A DNA stretch of 64,000 nucleotides from Prevotellaceae bacterium UBA2852 (lineage in GTDB: Bacteria > Bacteroidota > Bacteroidia > Bacteroidales > Bacteroidaceae). Every line of letters starts with the position of its first letter. Position 1 is the stretch's first letter. Made by a program: the position numbers and the translations under genes. The notes under the pieces are model-generated. The model was not told where the DNA came from. It made no database searches and saw only the letters and a program-made list of their open reading frames with translations. Shown piece after piece: positions 54,967 to 63,082 of the stretch. Location of the stretch: contig DEFM01000013.1 in assembly GCA_002350855.1 (NCBI GenBank), positions 96,264 to 160,263 of the forward strand, given 5' to 3'.

Positions 54967-55596
54967 TTACCTTATAAAATTGATATAGTCATTAATCACT
55001 TCGTCACAATAAGGCTTGATAGCCTCTGCAGGGTTGGTTGTTGCCAATCCGACAACGTACATCCCTGCTGCCCTACCCGATTTCAGTCCGTTGAACGAAT
55101 CTTCGAACACCACGCAGTCTTTGGGCTCTACGCCAAAGCGTTCTGCAGCTTTCAGATAGCAGTCGGGGTCGGGTTTCGAGCGCTCAAAGTCTTCTGAGGT
55201 CAGAATGGCGTCAAAAAGCGTCTTGAACTCAGGATGACTCTTATACACAGCCTCCATCTTGGGTTGGTTCGAACTAGTCACTACGGCCGTTTTCACACCT
55301 TGTGCGCGCAAACCTTTTATATATTGTTCAAAGCCAGCCAAATAGTCGTACGACATCTGCTGCTCATACTCGTTCAGGCGTTCAGTTATCAATGCCTGCT
55401 TGTCAGCCAAAGGTCCAGAGAACCACGCATCATATATCTGCACCAGCGTCTGGCCCTTTATCTCATGCTCTAATCCTGGGTGTTCAGGGTGGAATTCACG
55501 ACACTGTGCGCCCCAGAATATTGAGTACTGAGGTTCCGTGTCGAACACCACGCCATCGAGGTCGAACAATGCTGCTTTCATCATCTTTTTTTCCAT
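54967..55596 (-). CDS. HAD-superfamily phosphatase, beta-phosphoglucomutase-like
   Basis: 209 residues. HAD motifs: AALFDLDGVVFDTEP (nucleophile Asp), AVVTSSN, SKPDPDCYL and VFEDSFNGLKSGRAAGM. The cap domain is helical, as in phosphoglucomutase-like sugar-phosphate phosphatases. The N-terminus MEKKMMKAALF offers three ATGs; the last (55581) is the best match to family length. Upstream of panB and probably its operon leader. Substrate unknown. Confidence 0.88.
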   Translation of the reverse strand: MEKKMMKAALFDLDGVVFDTEPQYSIFWGAQCREFHPEHPGLEHEIKGQTLVQIYDAWFSGPLADKQALITERLNEYEQQMSYDYLAGFEQYIKGLRAQGVKTAVVTSSNQPKMEAVYKSHPEFKTLFDAILTSEDFERSKPDPDCYLKAAERFGVEPKDCVVFEDSFNGLKSGRAAGMYVVGLATTNPAEAIKPYCDEVINDYINFIR

Positions 55597-55604
55597 TTGG
55601 GGTG

Positions 55605-55612
55605 CAAAGTTA
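55605..55612 (-). promoter_or_regulatory. -7 box TAACTTTG of the HAD-panB-MFS run
   Basis: TAACTTTG on the minus strand 8 nt before the first ATG, divergent to the relA promoter. No -33 TTTG. Confidence 0.6.
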
Positions 55613-55617
55613 GCAAA

Positions 55618-55652
55618 TAATTATGAATTATGAATTAAGAATTAAGAATTAT
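55618..55652. repeat. Short-period repeat (GAATTATGAATTAAGAATT type) between divergent promoters
   Basis: ATTATGAATTATGAATTAAG and AATTAAGAATT, an about 8-nt period, lies exactly where the -33 elements of both divergent promoters would be expected. Confidence 0.75.
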
Positions 55653-55655
55653 TTG

Positions 55656-55663
55656 TACCTTTG
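55656..55663 (+). promoter_or_regulatory. -7 box TACCTTTG of relA
   Basis: Perfect -7 box 23 nt before the relA ATG, with a repeat array in place of a -33 element. Confidence 0.65.
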
Positions 55664-55686
55664 CACATTGAAAACTAATTTAAATC

Positions 55687-57903
55687 ATGACAGAACGACT
55701 GGAATTTACGACTCAGGAGAAGGAAGAGACACTGGCACTCTACCAACACATTCGCGAACAGATAGCATCCTCGCTGCACGAGGGTGACGAGGAACGCATG
55801 CGCCAACTGATGATGAGTGCCCTGGAGAGTCAGCAGGTCAATCGCAACGTGTTTGGCTTGAACCCCATCCTGCTCAGTTTCCAGACTGCCCAGTTGGTAG
55901 TCGATGAGATTGGGCTGCGTCGCGATGGTGTGTTGGCTGTATTGCTGCGTCCCAACGTGGAGCAGGGTTTGCTGACAGTCGATGAGGTGCGCACCTATTT
56001 TGGTGAGTCTGTAGCCCGCATTCTGCATGGTTTGCAGCGCATTCAGGATTTGTATCAGAAGAATCCCGTTGTCGAGTCTGAGAATTTCCGCAACCTGCTA
56101 CTGTCGTTTGCAGAGGACATGCGTGTCATCCTGATCATGATAGCCGACCGTGTCAATCTGATGCGCCAGATACGCGATGTATCTTCTACTGTTCATCGCG
56201 AGAAAATGGAGGTCAGCCAGGAGGCTGCCTACCTCTATGCTCCCTTGGCTCACAAACTGGGTCTTTACAAGTTGAAAAGCGAGCTGGAGGACTTGTCGCT
56301 GAAGTATCTTGAGCACGATGCCTACTATCATATAAAGGACAAGCTCAGTGCCACCAAGCAGAGTCGTGATGCCTATATCCAGCGCTTTATCCAGCCCGTC
56401 AGCCAGCGATTGACGGAGGCGGGTCTGAAATTCCACATCAAGGGGCGCACCAAGTCCATCCACAGCATCTGGCAGAAGATGAAGAAGCAGAAGTGTGCCT
56501 TCGAGGGAGTCTATGACCTCTTCGCCATCCGCATCATCATCGATACCCCTCTGGAAAAGGAGAAGATGCACTGTTGGCAAGCCTTTGCCATCGTCACCTC
56601 CATGTACCAGCCTAACCCCAAGCGACTGCGCGACTGGCTCAGCGTGCCTAAGACCAATGGATATGAATCATTGCACATCACCGTTTTAGGTCCTGAACAG
56701 AAGTGGGTCGAGGTACAGATTCGTTCAGAGCGCATGGACGAAGTGGCCGAACGAGGTGTAGCTGCCCATTGGCGCTACAAGGGTGTAAAGAGCGAGTCGG
56801 GTTTGGACGATTGGTTGACGAATATCCGTTCCATGCTCGAGACCAGCGATGGTATGGAGGCCATGGACCAGTTTAAGATGGACCTCTACGAAGACGAGGT
56901 GTTCGTGTTTACCCCCAAGGGCGACCTCTACAAGTTCCCCAAGGGTGCCACCGTGCTCGATTTCGCCTACCATATCCACTCCAAGATAGGCAACTCGTGT
57001 GTGGGTGCACGCATCAACAATAAGGTGGTGACCATGCGCCAAGAGCTGCAGAGTGGCGACCAGGTGGAGATTATGACCGCAGCCAATCAGAAGCCCAAGC
57101 AGGATTGGCTGAATATGGTCAAGACGTCACGCGCTAAGTCGAAAATTCGTCTTGCGCTGAAGGAGACGCAAGTCAAGGAGGGACTCTTTGCCAAGGAAAC
57201 ATTGGAGCGCAAGTTCAAGAACCGTAAGTTGGAGATGGACGAAAGCATCATGCAGGTGCTCATTCGCAAACTGGGTTTCAAGGAGGTCAGCGACTTCTAT
57301 CGCCATGTAGCCTCAGGCGATTTGGATGTCAACACCGTTATCGACCGCTACATCGAGCTACAGCAGGGCGACCAGCCCATCACGGGTAATAATGTGGCTG
57401 AGAGTGCTGCCAACTTCGTGTTGGACGAATCCAAGCTGCCCCATCAAGCCATTCAGGACGATGTCTTGGTTATCGACCGCAACCTGAAAGGCATCGACTA
57501 CCAGCTGGCCCGCTGTTGTCAGCCCATCTATGGCGACCGTGTGTTCGGCTTTGTCACCGTAAGCGGAGGTATCAAGATTCATCGTGAAGACTGCCCCAAC
57601 GCTGCCGAACTGAAGAAACGTTTCGGCTATCGCATCGTCCGAGCCATGTGGAGCGGCAAAGGCTCCAGCCAGTATGCCATCACCCTTCGCGTCATCGGCA
57701 ACGACGATATCGGTATCGTCAACAATCTGACCAGCATTATCTCGAAGGACGAAAAGCTTATTCTGCGCAGCATCAACATCGATTCGCACGACGGACTGTT
57801 CAGTGGCAACCTTACCATTATGATTGACGACAACACCCGCCTGGAAGGTCTCATGAAGAAGCTACGCACCGTCAAGGGCGTCAAGCAAGTAATGAGAATA
57901 TAA
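55687..57903 (+). CDS. relA: RelA-type (p)ppGpp synthetase, hydrolase site degenerate
   Basis: 738 residues with the long RSH plan: pseudo-hydrolase (about 1-190), synthetase (about 215-360; GRTKSIHSIW, YDLFAIRIII, TNGYESLHITV, QIRSERMDEVAERGVAAHW), TGS (about 395-460; VFTPKGDLYKFPKGAT), a conserved Cys motif (ARCCQPIYGDRVFGF) and a C-terminal ACT domain. In the hydrolase part the metal motif His...His-Asp is replaced: NP instead of HP, and R88-P89 instead of HD. So it likely only makes the alarmone, like RelA, and a second RSH with hydrolase should exist elsewhere. Confidence 0.92.
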   Translation: MTERLEFTTQEKEETLALYQHIREQIASSLHEGDEERMRQLMMSALESQQVNRNVFGLNPILLSFQTAQLVVDEIGLRRDGVLAVLLRPNVEQGLLTVDEVRTYFGESVARILHGLQRIQDLYQKNPVVESENFRNLLLSFAEDMRVILIMIADRVNLMRQIRDVSSTVHREKMEVSQEAAYLYAPLAHKLGLYKLKSELEDLSLKYLEHDAYYHIKDKLSATKQSRDAYIQRFIQPVSQRLTEAGLKFHIKGRTKSIHSIWQKMKKQKCAFEGVYDLFAIRIIIDTPLEKEKMHCWQAFAIVTSMYQPNPKRLRDWLSVPKTNGYESLHITVLGPEQKWVEVQIRSERMDEVAERGVAAHWRYKGVKSESGLDDWLTNIRSMLETSDGMEAMDQFKMDLYEDEVFVFTPKGDLYKFPKGATVLDFAYHIHSKIGNSCVGARINNKVVTMRQELQSGDQVEIMTAANQKPKQDWLNMVKTSRAKSKIRLALKETQVKEGLFAKETLERKFKNRKLEMDESIMQVLIRKLGFKEVSDFYRHVASGDLDVNTVIDRYIELQQGDQPITGNNVAESAANFVLDESKLPHQAIQDDVLVIDRNLKGIDYQLARCCQPIYGDRVFGFVTVSGGIKIHREDCPNAAELKKRFGYRIVRAMWSGKGSSQYAITLRVIGNDDIGIVNNLTSIISKDEKLILRSINIDSHDGLFSGNLTIMIDDNTRLEGLMKKLRTVKGVKQVMRI

Positions 57904-57927
57904 CAACAAGACAAAGACAATAAAATA

Positions 57928-57961
57928 ATAAGGAGAATTAGCAAAAACTAATTCTCCTTAT
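57928..57961. terminator. Bidirectional hairpin between relA and the small lipoprotein gene
   Basis: Perfect 14-bp stem ATAAGGAGAATTAG / CTAATTCTCCTTAT with a CAAAAA loop. One arm includes the last codons and stop (at 57948-57950) of the minus-strand lipoprotein gene. Confidence 0.82.
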
Positions 57962-58289
57962 ATGCTACGACGCCCAAAGTGGCGGGGTCGAGATAGAAGG
58001 TGGCACTGAGCGTATCTTCATCCTGCAAATACTGTGCACGGATGTGGAGCAACGTCGCACTAGAAGGGTTCTGGTACTGCACGCCCTGCCCTGCTCTATT
58101 GCGCAAGGTCTGAATGAGCGAATCGGTGATGGCGCGAGTGCTGTCGACACTGGAGAAGTCGAGGTAGCTGACGTCGCGATGCAACTGCTGCTCAACGAAA
58201 TCCTTGACAGACGACTTAGCCTGCTGTTGCCGTCCGCACGAAGCGAACAGCAACAGAGCTACACCTATTATTATATATATACGTTTCAT
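57948..58289 (-). CDS. Small lipoprotein of unknown function
   Basis: 113 residues from MKRIYIIIGVALLLFASC, a lipobox with Cys18; the longer frame upstream reads through the pepD end. The mature part has a helix (SVKDFVEQQLHRD) and beta strands ending in DTLSATFYLDPATLGVVAYKE. No family recognised. It overlaps the pepD stop by 4 nt (ATGA), so it is co-translated with the dipeptidase. Confidence 0.82.
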   Translation of the reverse strand: MKRIYIIIGVALLLFASCGRQQQAKSSVKDFVEQQLHRDVSYLDFSSVDSTRAITDSLIQTLRNRAGQGVQYQNPSSATLLHIRAQYLQDEDTLSATFYLDPATLGVVAYKEN

Positions 58290-59746
58290 TTGGTGGGGAT
58301 GTTTTTGAGGACATCGAGCAGGTGGTCCCATACCATCTGAACGGTGGGGATGTGCAGACGCTCATCGGGGGTATGGACGAAGCGCAATGTGGGACCGAAG
58401 CTTACCATATCGAGGTTGGGATAGCGCTCAGAGAAAAGGCCACACTCCAAGCCTGCATGGATACCTCGCATGATGGGCTCCTTGCCAAACAGCTTCACAT
58501 ACGACTCACGAACAATCTTCTGCAGTTCACTATGGGCGCGCATCTTCCAGGCAGGATAGCCGTCGCTAGAAAGAGTCTCAGCACCAGCCAATTGGAAGGT
58601 TGCACGAATAGTGGCACACATGTTGTCGAGATTAGACATCACGTTAGAGCGCTGTGAAGACAAGATATCTATTTCATTTTCCAAAGTCTTGATGCTGGCG
58701 ATATTGCTGGAGGTTTCCACCATACCGTTCAACTCAGGGTCTTGGCAGATGGCGTAGATGCCATTGTCGACAGCCTGGAGGGCATAGATGAAGTTGCGAG
58801 CTACCTGAGCCTCGATAACGGGCTCTGCATCAGTACTTTCCATCGTCCACACCATCTGAGTATCAGTAACATGGAACTCTTCCTCTACATCAGCAGCGAA
58901 GATGTTCCAATCAGCCTTGACATTCTCCTTCAGGTCGTTGGGAACGGCAATGACAAACATTCCATCACGAGGAATAGCGTTGTGCAACTTGCCTGAATTG
59001 AACTGAGCCAGACGAACGCCCTCGTATTTATTGATTGTCTGATATAGGAATCGACCCAGCAACTTGATGGCATTGGCGCGCTGCTTGTTGATATCGTCGC
59101 CAGAGTGTCCGCCCACTAAGCCCTTCAACTGGGCACGCAGGAAGAAGGAACCGGCAGGAGCAGCCTCACGCTGGAAGGTGAACTTGGCTGAAGTGTTACG
59201 ACCACCTGCACAAGAAACGAAGATTTCGCCCTCGTCCTCAGAATCGAGGTTAATCAGGAAATCGCCCGTCATAAAGCCTGCCTTCATGCCCTCGGCACCT
59301 GTAAGACCCGTCTCTTCGTCACGAGTAAATACACACTCAATGGGACCATGTTCGATGTCGTCAGCAGCCAACAGCGCCAGTTCCATGGCGCATCCGATAC
59401 CATCGTCGGCACCCAGCGTCGTACCCTCAGCTGTCAGCCACTCACCGTCGACATACGTCTTGATAGGGTCTTTGTCGAAGTCTATCTCGTAGTCCACCAA
59501 TTTGTCGCACACCATATCCATGTGGCTCTGCAAGATGGTCGTCTTGCGATTCTCCATACCCTTTGTGGCGGGCTTGCGGATAATCACGTTACCCGTCTCA
59601 TCCACTTTCGTATCCAACCCGTGGCTCTCGCCCCACTCTTTCAGGTATGCAATCATCTTCTCTTCGCGCTTCGATGGACGTGGAATCTGGTTAATTTTCG
59701 CAAATTCCTCGAACACAGCTGTCGGTTTCAGTTCAATCTTGTTCAT
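58286..59746 (-). CDS. pepD: Aminoacyl-histidine dipeptidase (Xaa-His)
   Basis: 486 residues from MNKIELKPTAVFEEF; the longer frame to 59779 runs into the -7 box. M20-family zinc sites: LQSHMDMVC, GTTLGADDGIGCAM, TRDEETGLTGAEG and LINLDSEDEGE, with a C-terminal HAGLECGLF. It cleaves dipeptides such as carnosine in the cytoplasm. A good promoter lies upstream and a small lipoprotein gene follows with 4-nt overlap. Confidence 0.94.
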   Translation of the reverse strand: MNKIELKPTAVFEEFAKINQIPRPSKREEKMIAYLKEWGESHGLDTKVDETGNVIIRKPATKGMENRKTTILQSHMDMVCDKLVDYEIDFDKDPIKTYVDGEWLTAEGTTLGADDGIGCAMELALLAADDIEHGPIECVFTRDEETGLTGAEGMKAGFMTGDFLINLDSEDEGEIFVSCAGGRNTSAKFTFQREAAPAGSFFLRAQLKGLVGGHSGDDINKQRANAIKLLGRFLYQTINKYEGVRLAQFNSGKLHNAIPRDGMFVIAVPNDLKENVKADWNIFAADVEEEFHVTDTQMVWTMESTDAEPVIEAQVARNFIYALQAVDNGIYAICQDPELNGMVETSSNIASIKTLENEIDILSSQRSNVMSNLDNMCATIRATFQLAGAETLSSDGYPAWKMRAHSELQKIVRESYVKLFGKEPIMRGIHAGLECGLFSERYPNLDMVSFGPTLRFVHTPDERLHIPTVQMVWDHLLDVLKNIPTK

Positions 59747-59776
59747 ATCTTTTATTTTTATATTAGTATTTTGTCG

Positions 59777-59808
59777 CAAAGGTAAGAAATAAAACTGAGC
59801 TAACCAAA
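59777..59808 (-). promoter_or_regulatory. -33/-7 promoter of pepD
   Basis: Minus strand TTTG (59805-59808) and TACCTTTG (59777-59784), spacing 20 nt; 30 nt before the ATG. Confidence 0.85.
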
Positions 59809-59841
59809 TGTCAGCCCAGCTTTTTCATTAGTTGACGTGAA

Positions 59842-62247
59842 CTATGCAATAGCTTTCAGCTTCTGGAAGTGCCCCTGTCGCAGTTTCTTCACGAGGCCAG
59901 CCTCAATCAGCTTTCGGATGCGTTCTGAGGCGGTGGCATTCGAAGTGTAACCCCAGACGGTTTTCACATCGTTGGTGGTAAACTCCTGAGACAACTGTTG
60001 GAAGTACTCATTCGTTTTGTCGTACGTGATGCGGGGCTGTTCGTCGCGCTGTTCGTTGTCGAAATAGTCTTGCCACATCAGTCCAAACAACGCTTCCTCG
60101 CAGGCATAGAGCACTTCGAACATCAGCGTGGCAAACTCCAGATGCTGACGGGTAATCTTCACCGTCATCGTCTGCTGGAACTCATCCCACGATTTCTGCA
60201 TCGAGATGACCTGCGGAATGCAGAGTGCCATCACCTTGTCCTGCATGCGCTTCATCATGGTCAGCGTCACCTCATCACCTTCGTTGCTGGCCTCCTCGGC
60301 ACGTAGCGCCACCATGTTATAGACGTGTGCTACTAGTTTGTCCAAGCCCTTGATCTCACCCTGCAGACTGTCGAATCGACGTGCCCACATCTTCATGTCG
60401 TTAGCGGCCTGCATGCTCTTGGGCTTCTTCGACAACGGACGCATCTTGAAGTTGCCCGTAGGCATCACAAACACACTCAGTCGCGTGGCCAGACCATCGC
60501 CGATATTGCTGGGATTGATGAACTTCTTGAGCGACGTGCTCGTACCCGTAGCCACCATATTATAAAATACGGGGAACAGGCCGTTCACGCTGTCCTTGTT
60601 GCTGTAGTCCACACCGTTCATCTCGTTGTGGAAGCTGTGCAGCATCACGTCACGCTTCTCCTGGAACGAACCAGATGCCTTCACAATCGACAACAGCTCG
60701 GCAGCAAACGTGTAGAGATGATAGTAGTAAAGCGCACCCTCAGGCGTTGGCACTGTCGCATTCTGCATACGGCGGTACATCACGTTGTTTGAGGTCTTCA
60801 CTGGGCAGTCGCGCACAATGGCCGTAGGACGCTTCAATGCCTCTTTCTTCTGCTCCTTCTGCGACGTCTCGCGCTCGTTCAGCCCCTCTTTGTACTGACG
60901 TTCCAGTTCACGACCCTCGGCATCAGCCTCGCGCAATACCTCCATGATGTATTTGTCCTGCTGGACAGCAAAACCCTTACCTGCGGTTGGTCTACCCACG
61001 ACTATCGCCAAGATGTTCAGACGGTGCTGATAACCTTCCCAGTCCTGATACTGCGTCTTGGTGAGCAGCGTGTCGAACATGCCCGCAGCGGTAATCAAAC
61101 CACCTGGTTTGACCTCTGCATCGTCGATGTAGGCAAGGGCTGGAGCATAGCATCCCAAAGGCAACTTCTTCAGCCTGCGAGCCCAGTCGCCATAGGGCAG
61201 ACGATGCTTGCTAAGCCCAGAAAGTTCATCGACACCAGCATCGCGCAAGGCATGATACATGCGCTTAGGAATGCGCTTCTCTTCCTTGTAGGCAAGGGCT
61301 GACTTGACGGTCTGAGCAACGTTCTCGTTACGTTCGTTAACGATAGCCTGCACCCAAGGCTGTGCACGCAGGACGGCCTCAATCATCGCAGGGTCAGCGT
61401 CGCAGATGTAGCGCAGATGGTCGGCCAACTCCAGTGAGGTCTTGTGACGCTCGCCAGGCTCTGGCTGTTTGTCGCCCACCCAGCAGTCCACAATCTTCTG
61501 CACAGGCACATTCTTGTACATTAAGTCCGAAATGCTAAACTTCTTAACTTCTAAACTCTGAACTTCCTGTGCGACACCCTTGCTTTCACCCTTGCGATAA
61601 GCCTCACCAAAGAGCTCGTCGTACTCAGGATTCTCGTAGCTAAACATGCGCTCTGCGTCATAGAAAAGGATATCTCCAGCCTGACGCGAAGGTGCGAACG
61701 ACATGCGTGAGGCATCCTTGCCACTCTCGTCGGCCTTCAACCCCAGTTGACGGGCCAGTTCACAGGCATTCTCAATCAGATTGCCCCACTCCTTGCGAGC
61801 GATGAACACAAACTTGATACCCTCATTGGAAGAGGTAACGAACACCAGCAGCACGCCCAAGGCTCGAAGCTGATCCTCTGTCCAGCGCGCGAAAACCTGA
61901 CGAGGATCCTCCTCGAGATGATCCACATCGAGCACGGCAAGTCCATTCAGGTGGGCCGACTTCTGCAGTCGCCACTTGCCAAGCTCCATCACTTCCTGTT
62001 TCTTGCCATTCACAACGATGTTGACAAGCTTCTCGCACTCGGCAAAATCGTCAGCCACGAAGATAAGTCCCTCCAGCGAATTCTTGATGCTGTTGGCCTT
62101 CTTCAGGTCGCCATTCTTGCGAGCCTCGCGAATCTGACACACCTTGCGGTAAGTCTCAGGATTGTTAAACACTCCTTCCAGCTGCTCTGCGGTAGCAATC
62201 TGCTCCGTCATGGCTGAAAGCTTCTTCTGAATTGTAATAGTCGCCAT
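59842..62247 (-). CDS. Primase-polymerase-like / DUF3987 P-loop fusion (BT4734 type)
   Basis: 801 residues, no signal peptide. N-terminal part (about 90-190) has the layout of archaeo-eukaryotic primase folds: LAVLDVDHLE (D107, D109), TSSNEGIKF (139-146) and DASRMSFAPS (D178, R181). A helical middle follows, then a P-loop GRPTAGKG (418-425) in a DUF3987-like domain, and a winged-helix-like C-terminus (ASERIRKLIEAGLVKKLRQ). Relatives are BT4734/VirE-N proteins of Bacteroidales, often on mobile DNA. A repeat-coded insert lies at 228-239. I infer a DNA primase-helicase; polymerase activity is not shown. Confidence 0.72.
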   Translation of the reverse strand: MATITIQKKLSAMTEQIATAEQLEGVFNNPETYRKVCQIREARKNGDLKKANSIKNSLEGLIFVADDFAECEKLVNIVVNGKKQEVMELGKWRLQKSAHLNGLAVLDVDHLEEDPRQVFARWTEDQLRALGVLLVFVTSSNEGIKFVFIARKEWGNLIENACELARQLGLKADESGKDASRMSFAPSRQAGDILFYDAERMFSYENPEYDELFGEAYRKGESKGVAQEVQSLEVKKFSISDLMYKNVPVQKIVDCWVGDKQPEPGERHKTSLELADHLRYICDADPAMIEAVLRAQPWVQAIVNERNENVAQTVKSALAYKEEKRIPKRMYHALRDAGVDELSGLSKHRLPYGDWARRLKKLPLGCYAPALAYIDDAEVKPGGLITAAGMFDTLLTKTQYQDWEGYQHRLNILAIVVGRPTAGKGFAVQQDKYIMEVLREADAEGRELERQYKEGLNERETSQKEQKKEALKRPTAIVRDCPVKTSNNVMYRRMQNATVPTPEGALYYYHLYTFAAELLSIVKASGSFQEKRDVMLHSFHNEMNGVDYSNKDSVNGLFPVFYNMVATGTSTSLKKFINPSNIGDGLATRLSVFVMPTGNFKMRPLSKKPKSMQAANDMKMWARRFDSLQGEIKGLDKLVAHVYNMVALRAEEASNEGDEVTLTMMKRMQDKVMALCIPQVISMQKSWDEFQQTMTVKITRQHLEFATLMFEVLYACEEALFGLMWQDYFDNEQRDEQPRITYDKTNEYFQQLSQEFTTNDVKTVWGYTSNATASERIRKLIEAGLVKKLRQGHFQKLKAIA
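61534..61566 (-). repeat. In-frame AGTTTAGAAG-type repeat in the primase-like gene
   Basis: GAAGTTCAGAGTTTAGAAG and GTTAAGAAGTTTAG words are read as EVQSLEVKKFSI, between the primase-like and middle regions. The same words form the array at the right edge of the window. Confidence 0.75.
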
Positions 62248-62262
62248 AATTTTTTGCGATTT

Positions 62263-62391
62263 AAAATGATACTTGACGAGGTCCGTTTTTGACCCCGCTG
62301 AGAACTTTTCTCACCGCGAAATTAGGCATAAGAAATATGGGTAAAATAAAACTGAGACCCCTATCATTTGAGGTCTCAGAAGTATCATTTT
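62263..62391. repeat. 129-bp element bounded by a 12-bp inverted repeat
   Basis: AAAATGATACTT (62263-62274) and AAGTATCATTTT (62380-62391) are perfect inverted copies, and a third related word (CTATCATTTG) lies at 62361. The element occupies most of the 177-nt gap upstream of the primase-like gene. It holds small hairpins (GGTC/GACC near 62280, GAGAA/TTCTC near 62300). A near -7 box TAATTTCG is at 62317-62324 on the minus strand. Confidence 0.65.
62352..62379 (-). terminator. Terminator after the 218-residue unknown gene
   Basis: Stem CTGAGACC / GGTCTCAG with a 12-nt loop; on the minus strand it is followed by TTTTATTTTA, 46 nt after the stop of the 218-residue gene. It separates that gene from the primase-like gene. 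Confidence 0.72.
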
Positions 62392-62424
62392 TACGTTCAG
62401 CCGAACTATCAGTTTTAAGGCTGT

Positions 62425-63081
62425 TTAGAAGCCCTTTAGCTTCAGTGATAATTTCAGTTTTTCAGCCAACAGATTCATGCGTTGGAAGGCTGTCAGCCAA
62501 CGTGGGCCGGCATCCTTCGGAATCTTCAGCTCCCAATTAACGAACGGAAATCGGTAGATGTCCTGCGTGATGTTGCTCAGTGTGGTCATATCGAGTTCGG
62601 CATTCACCTTGTTCAATTGCAGTTTCTCTATCAGCTCTATGAATTCCTTGTAGCGGTTCTCCCTGATACCACACACCTGAAGGTCAACGAAGATGCGGAA
62701 CACAACCCACCAGTGGTTCTTCTGGCAAAACAGCGGCAAACCTTTGGCATCCTTCAGCGCCATCAGTTCCTCCAACGCTATCTTCGCCTTCGAACGCATC
62801 ATAAATTCGTCCATCTTCATCTTTTTGAGTTGCTCCTCTGCCGACAGTTTCTCCGTCTGTTCCTCTTCTTTATAAGGCTTATAAGGCGTCAGTCCCTTCT
62901 GTTCGAACACCTCCTTCACGTAATCGGAAATCGTCGTGTCTTTCGTGTGGATGGAATGAAGCAACGCAGGCGTAGCCCAACGGTAGGTCTCCAGACTGTT
63001 GTCTGCATCCTCCATCAGGCCTAGCACCACTCGCAGCGTAATCGGGCGCTTACCCATCAGAAACATATCGTCCAGCTCCAT
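62425..63081 (-). CDS. Unrecognised 218-residue protein
   Basis: No signal peptide or membrane segment. The middle has a charged, Lys/Glu-rich helix (about 75-110), then KNHWWVVFRIFVDLQV and a helix-rich end (AFQRMNLLAEKLKLSLKLKG). I do not recognise the family. The upstream gene stop is 1 nt away, so both are one translation unit. Codon use looks like the rest of the window. A soluble DNA- or protein-binding role would be a guess. Confidence 0.7.
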   Translation of the reverse strand: MELDDMFLMGKRPITLRVVLGLMEDADNSLETYRWATPALLHSIHTKDTTISDYVKEVFEQKGLTPYKPYKEEEQTEKLSAEEQLKKMKMDEFMMRSKAKIALEELMALKDAKGLPLFCQKNHWWVVFRIFVDLQVCGIRENRYKEFIELIEKLQLNKVNAELDMTTLSNITQDIYRFPFVNWELKIPKDAGPRWLTAFQRMNLLAEKLKLSLKLKGF

Positions 63082-63082
63082 C

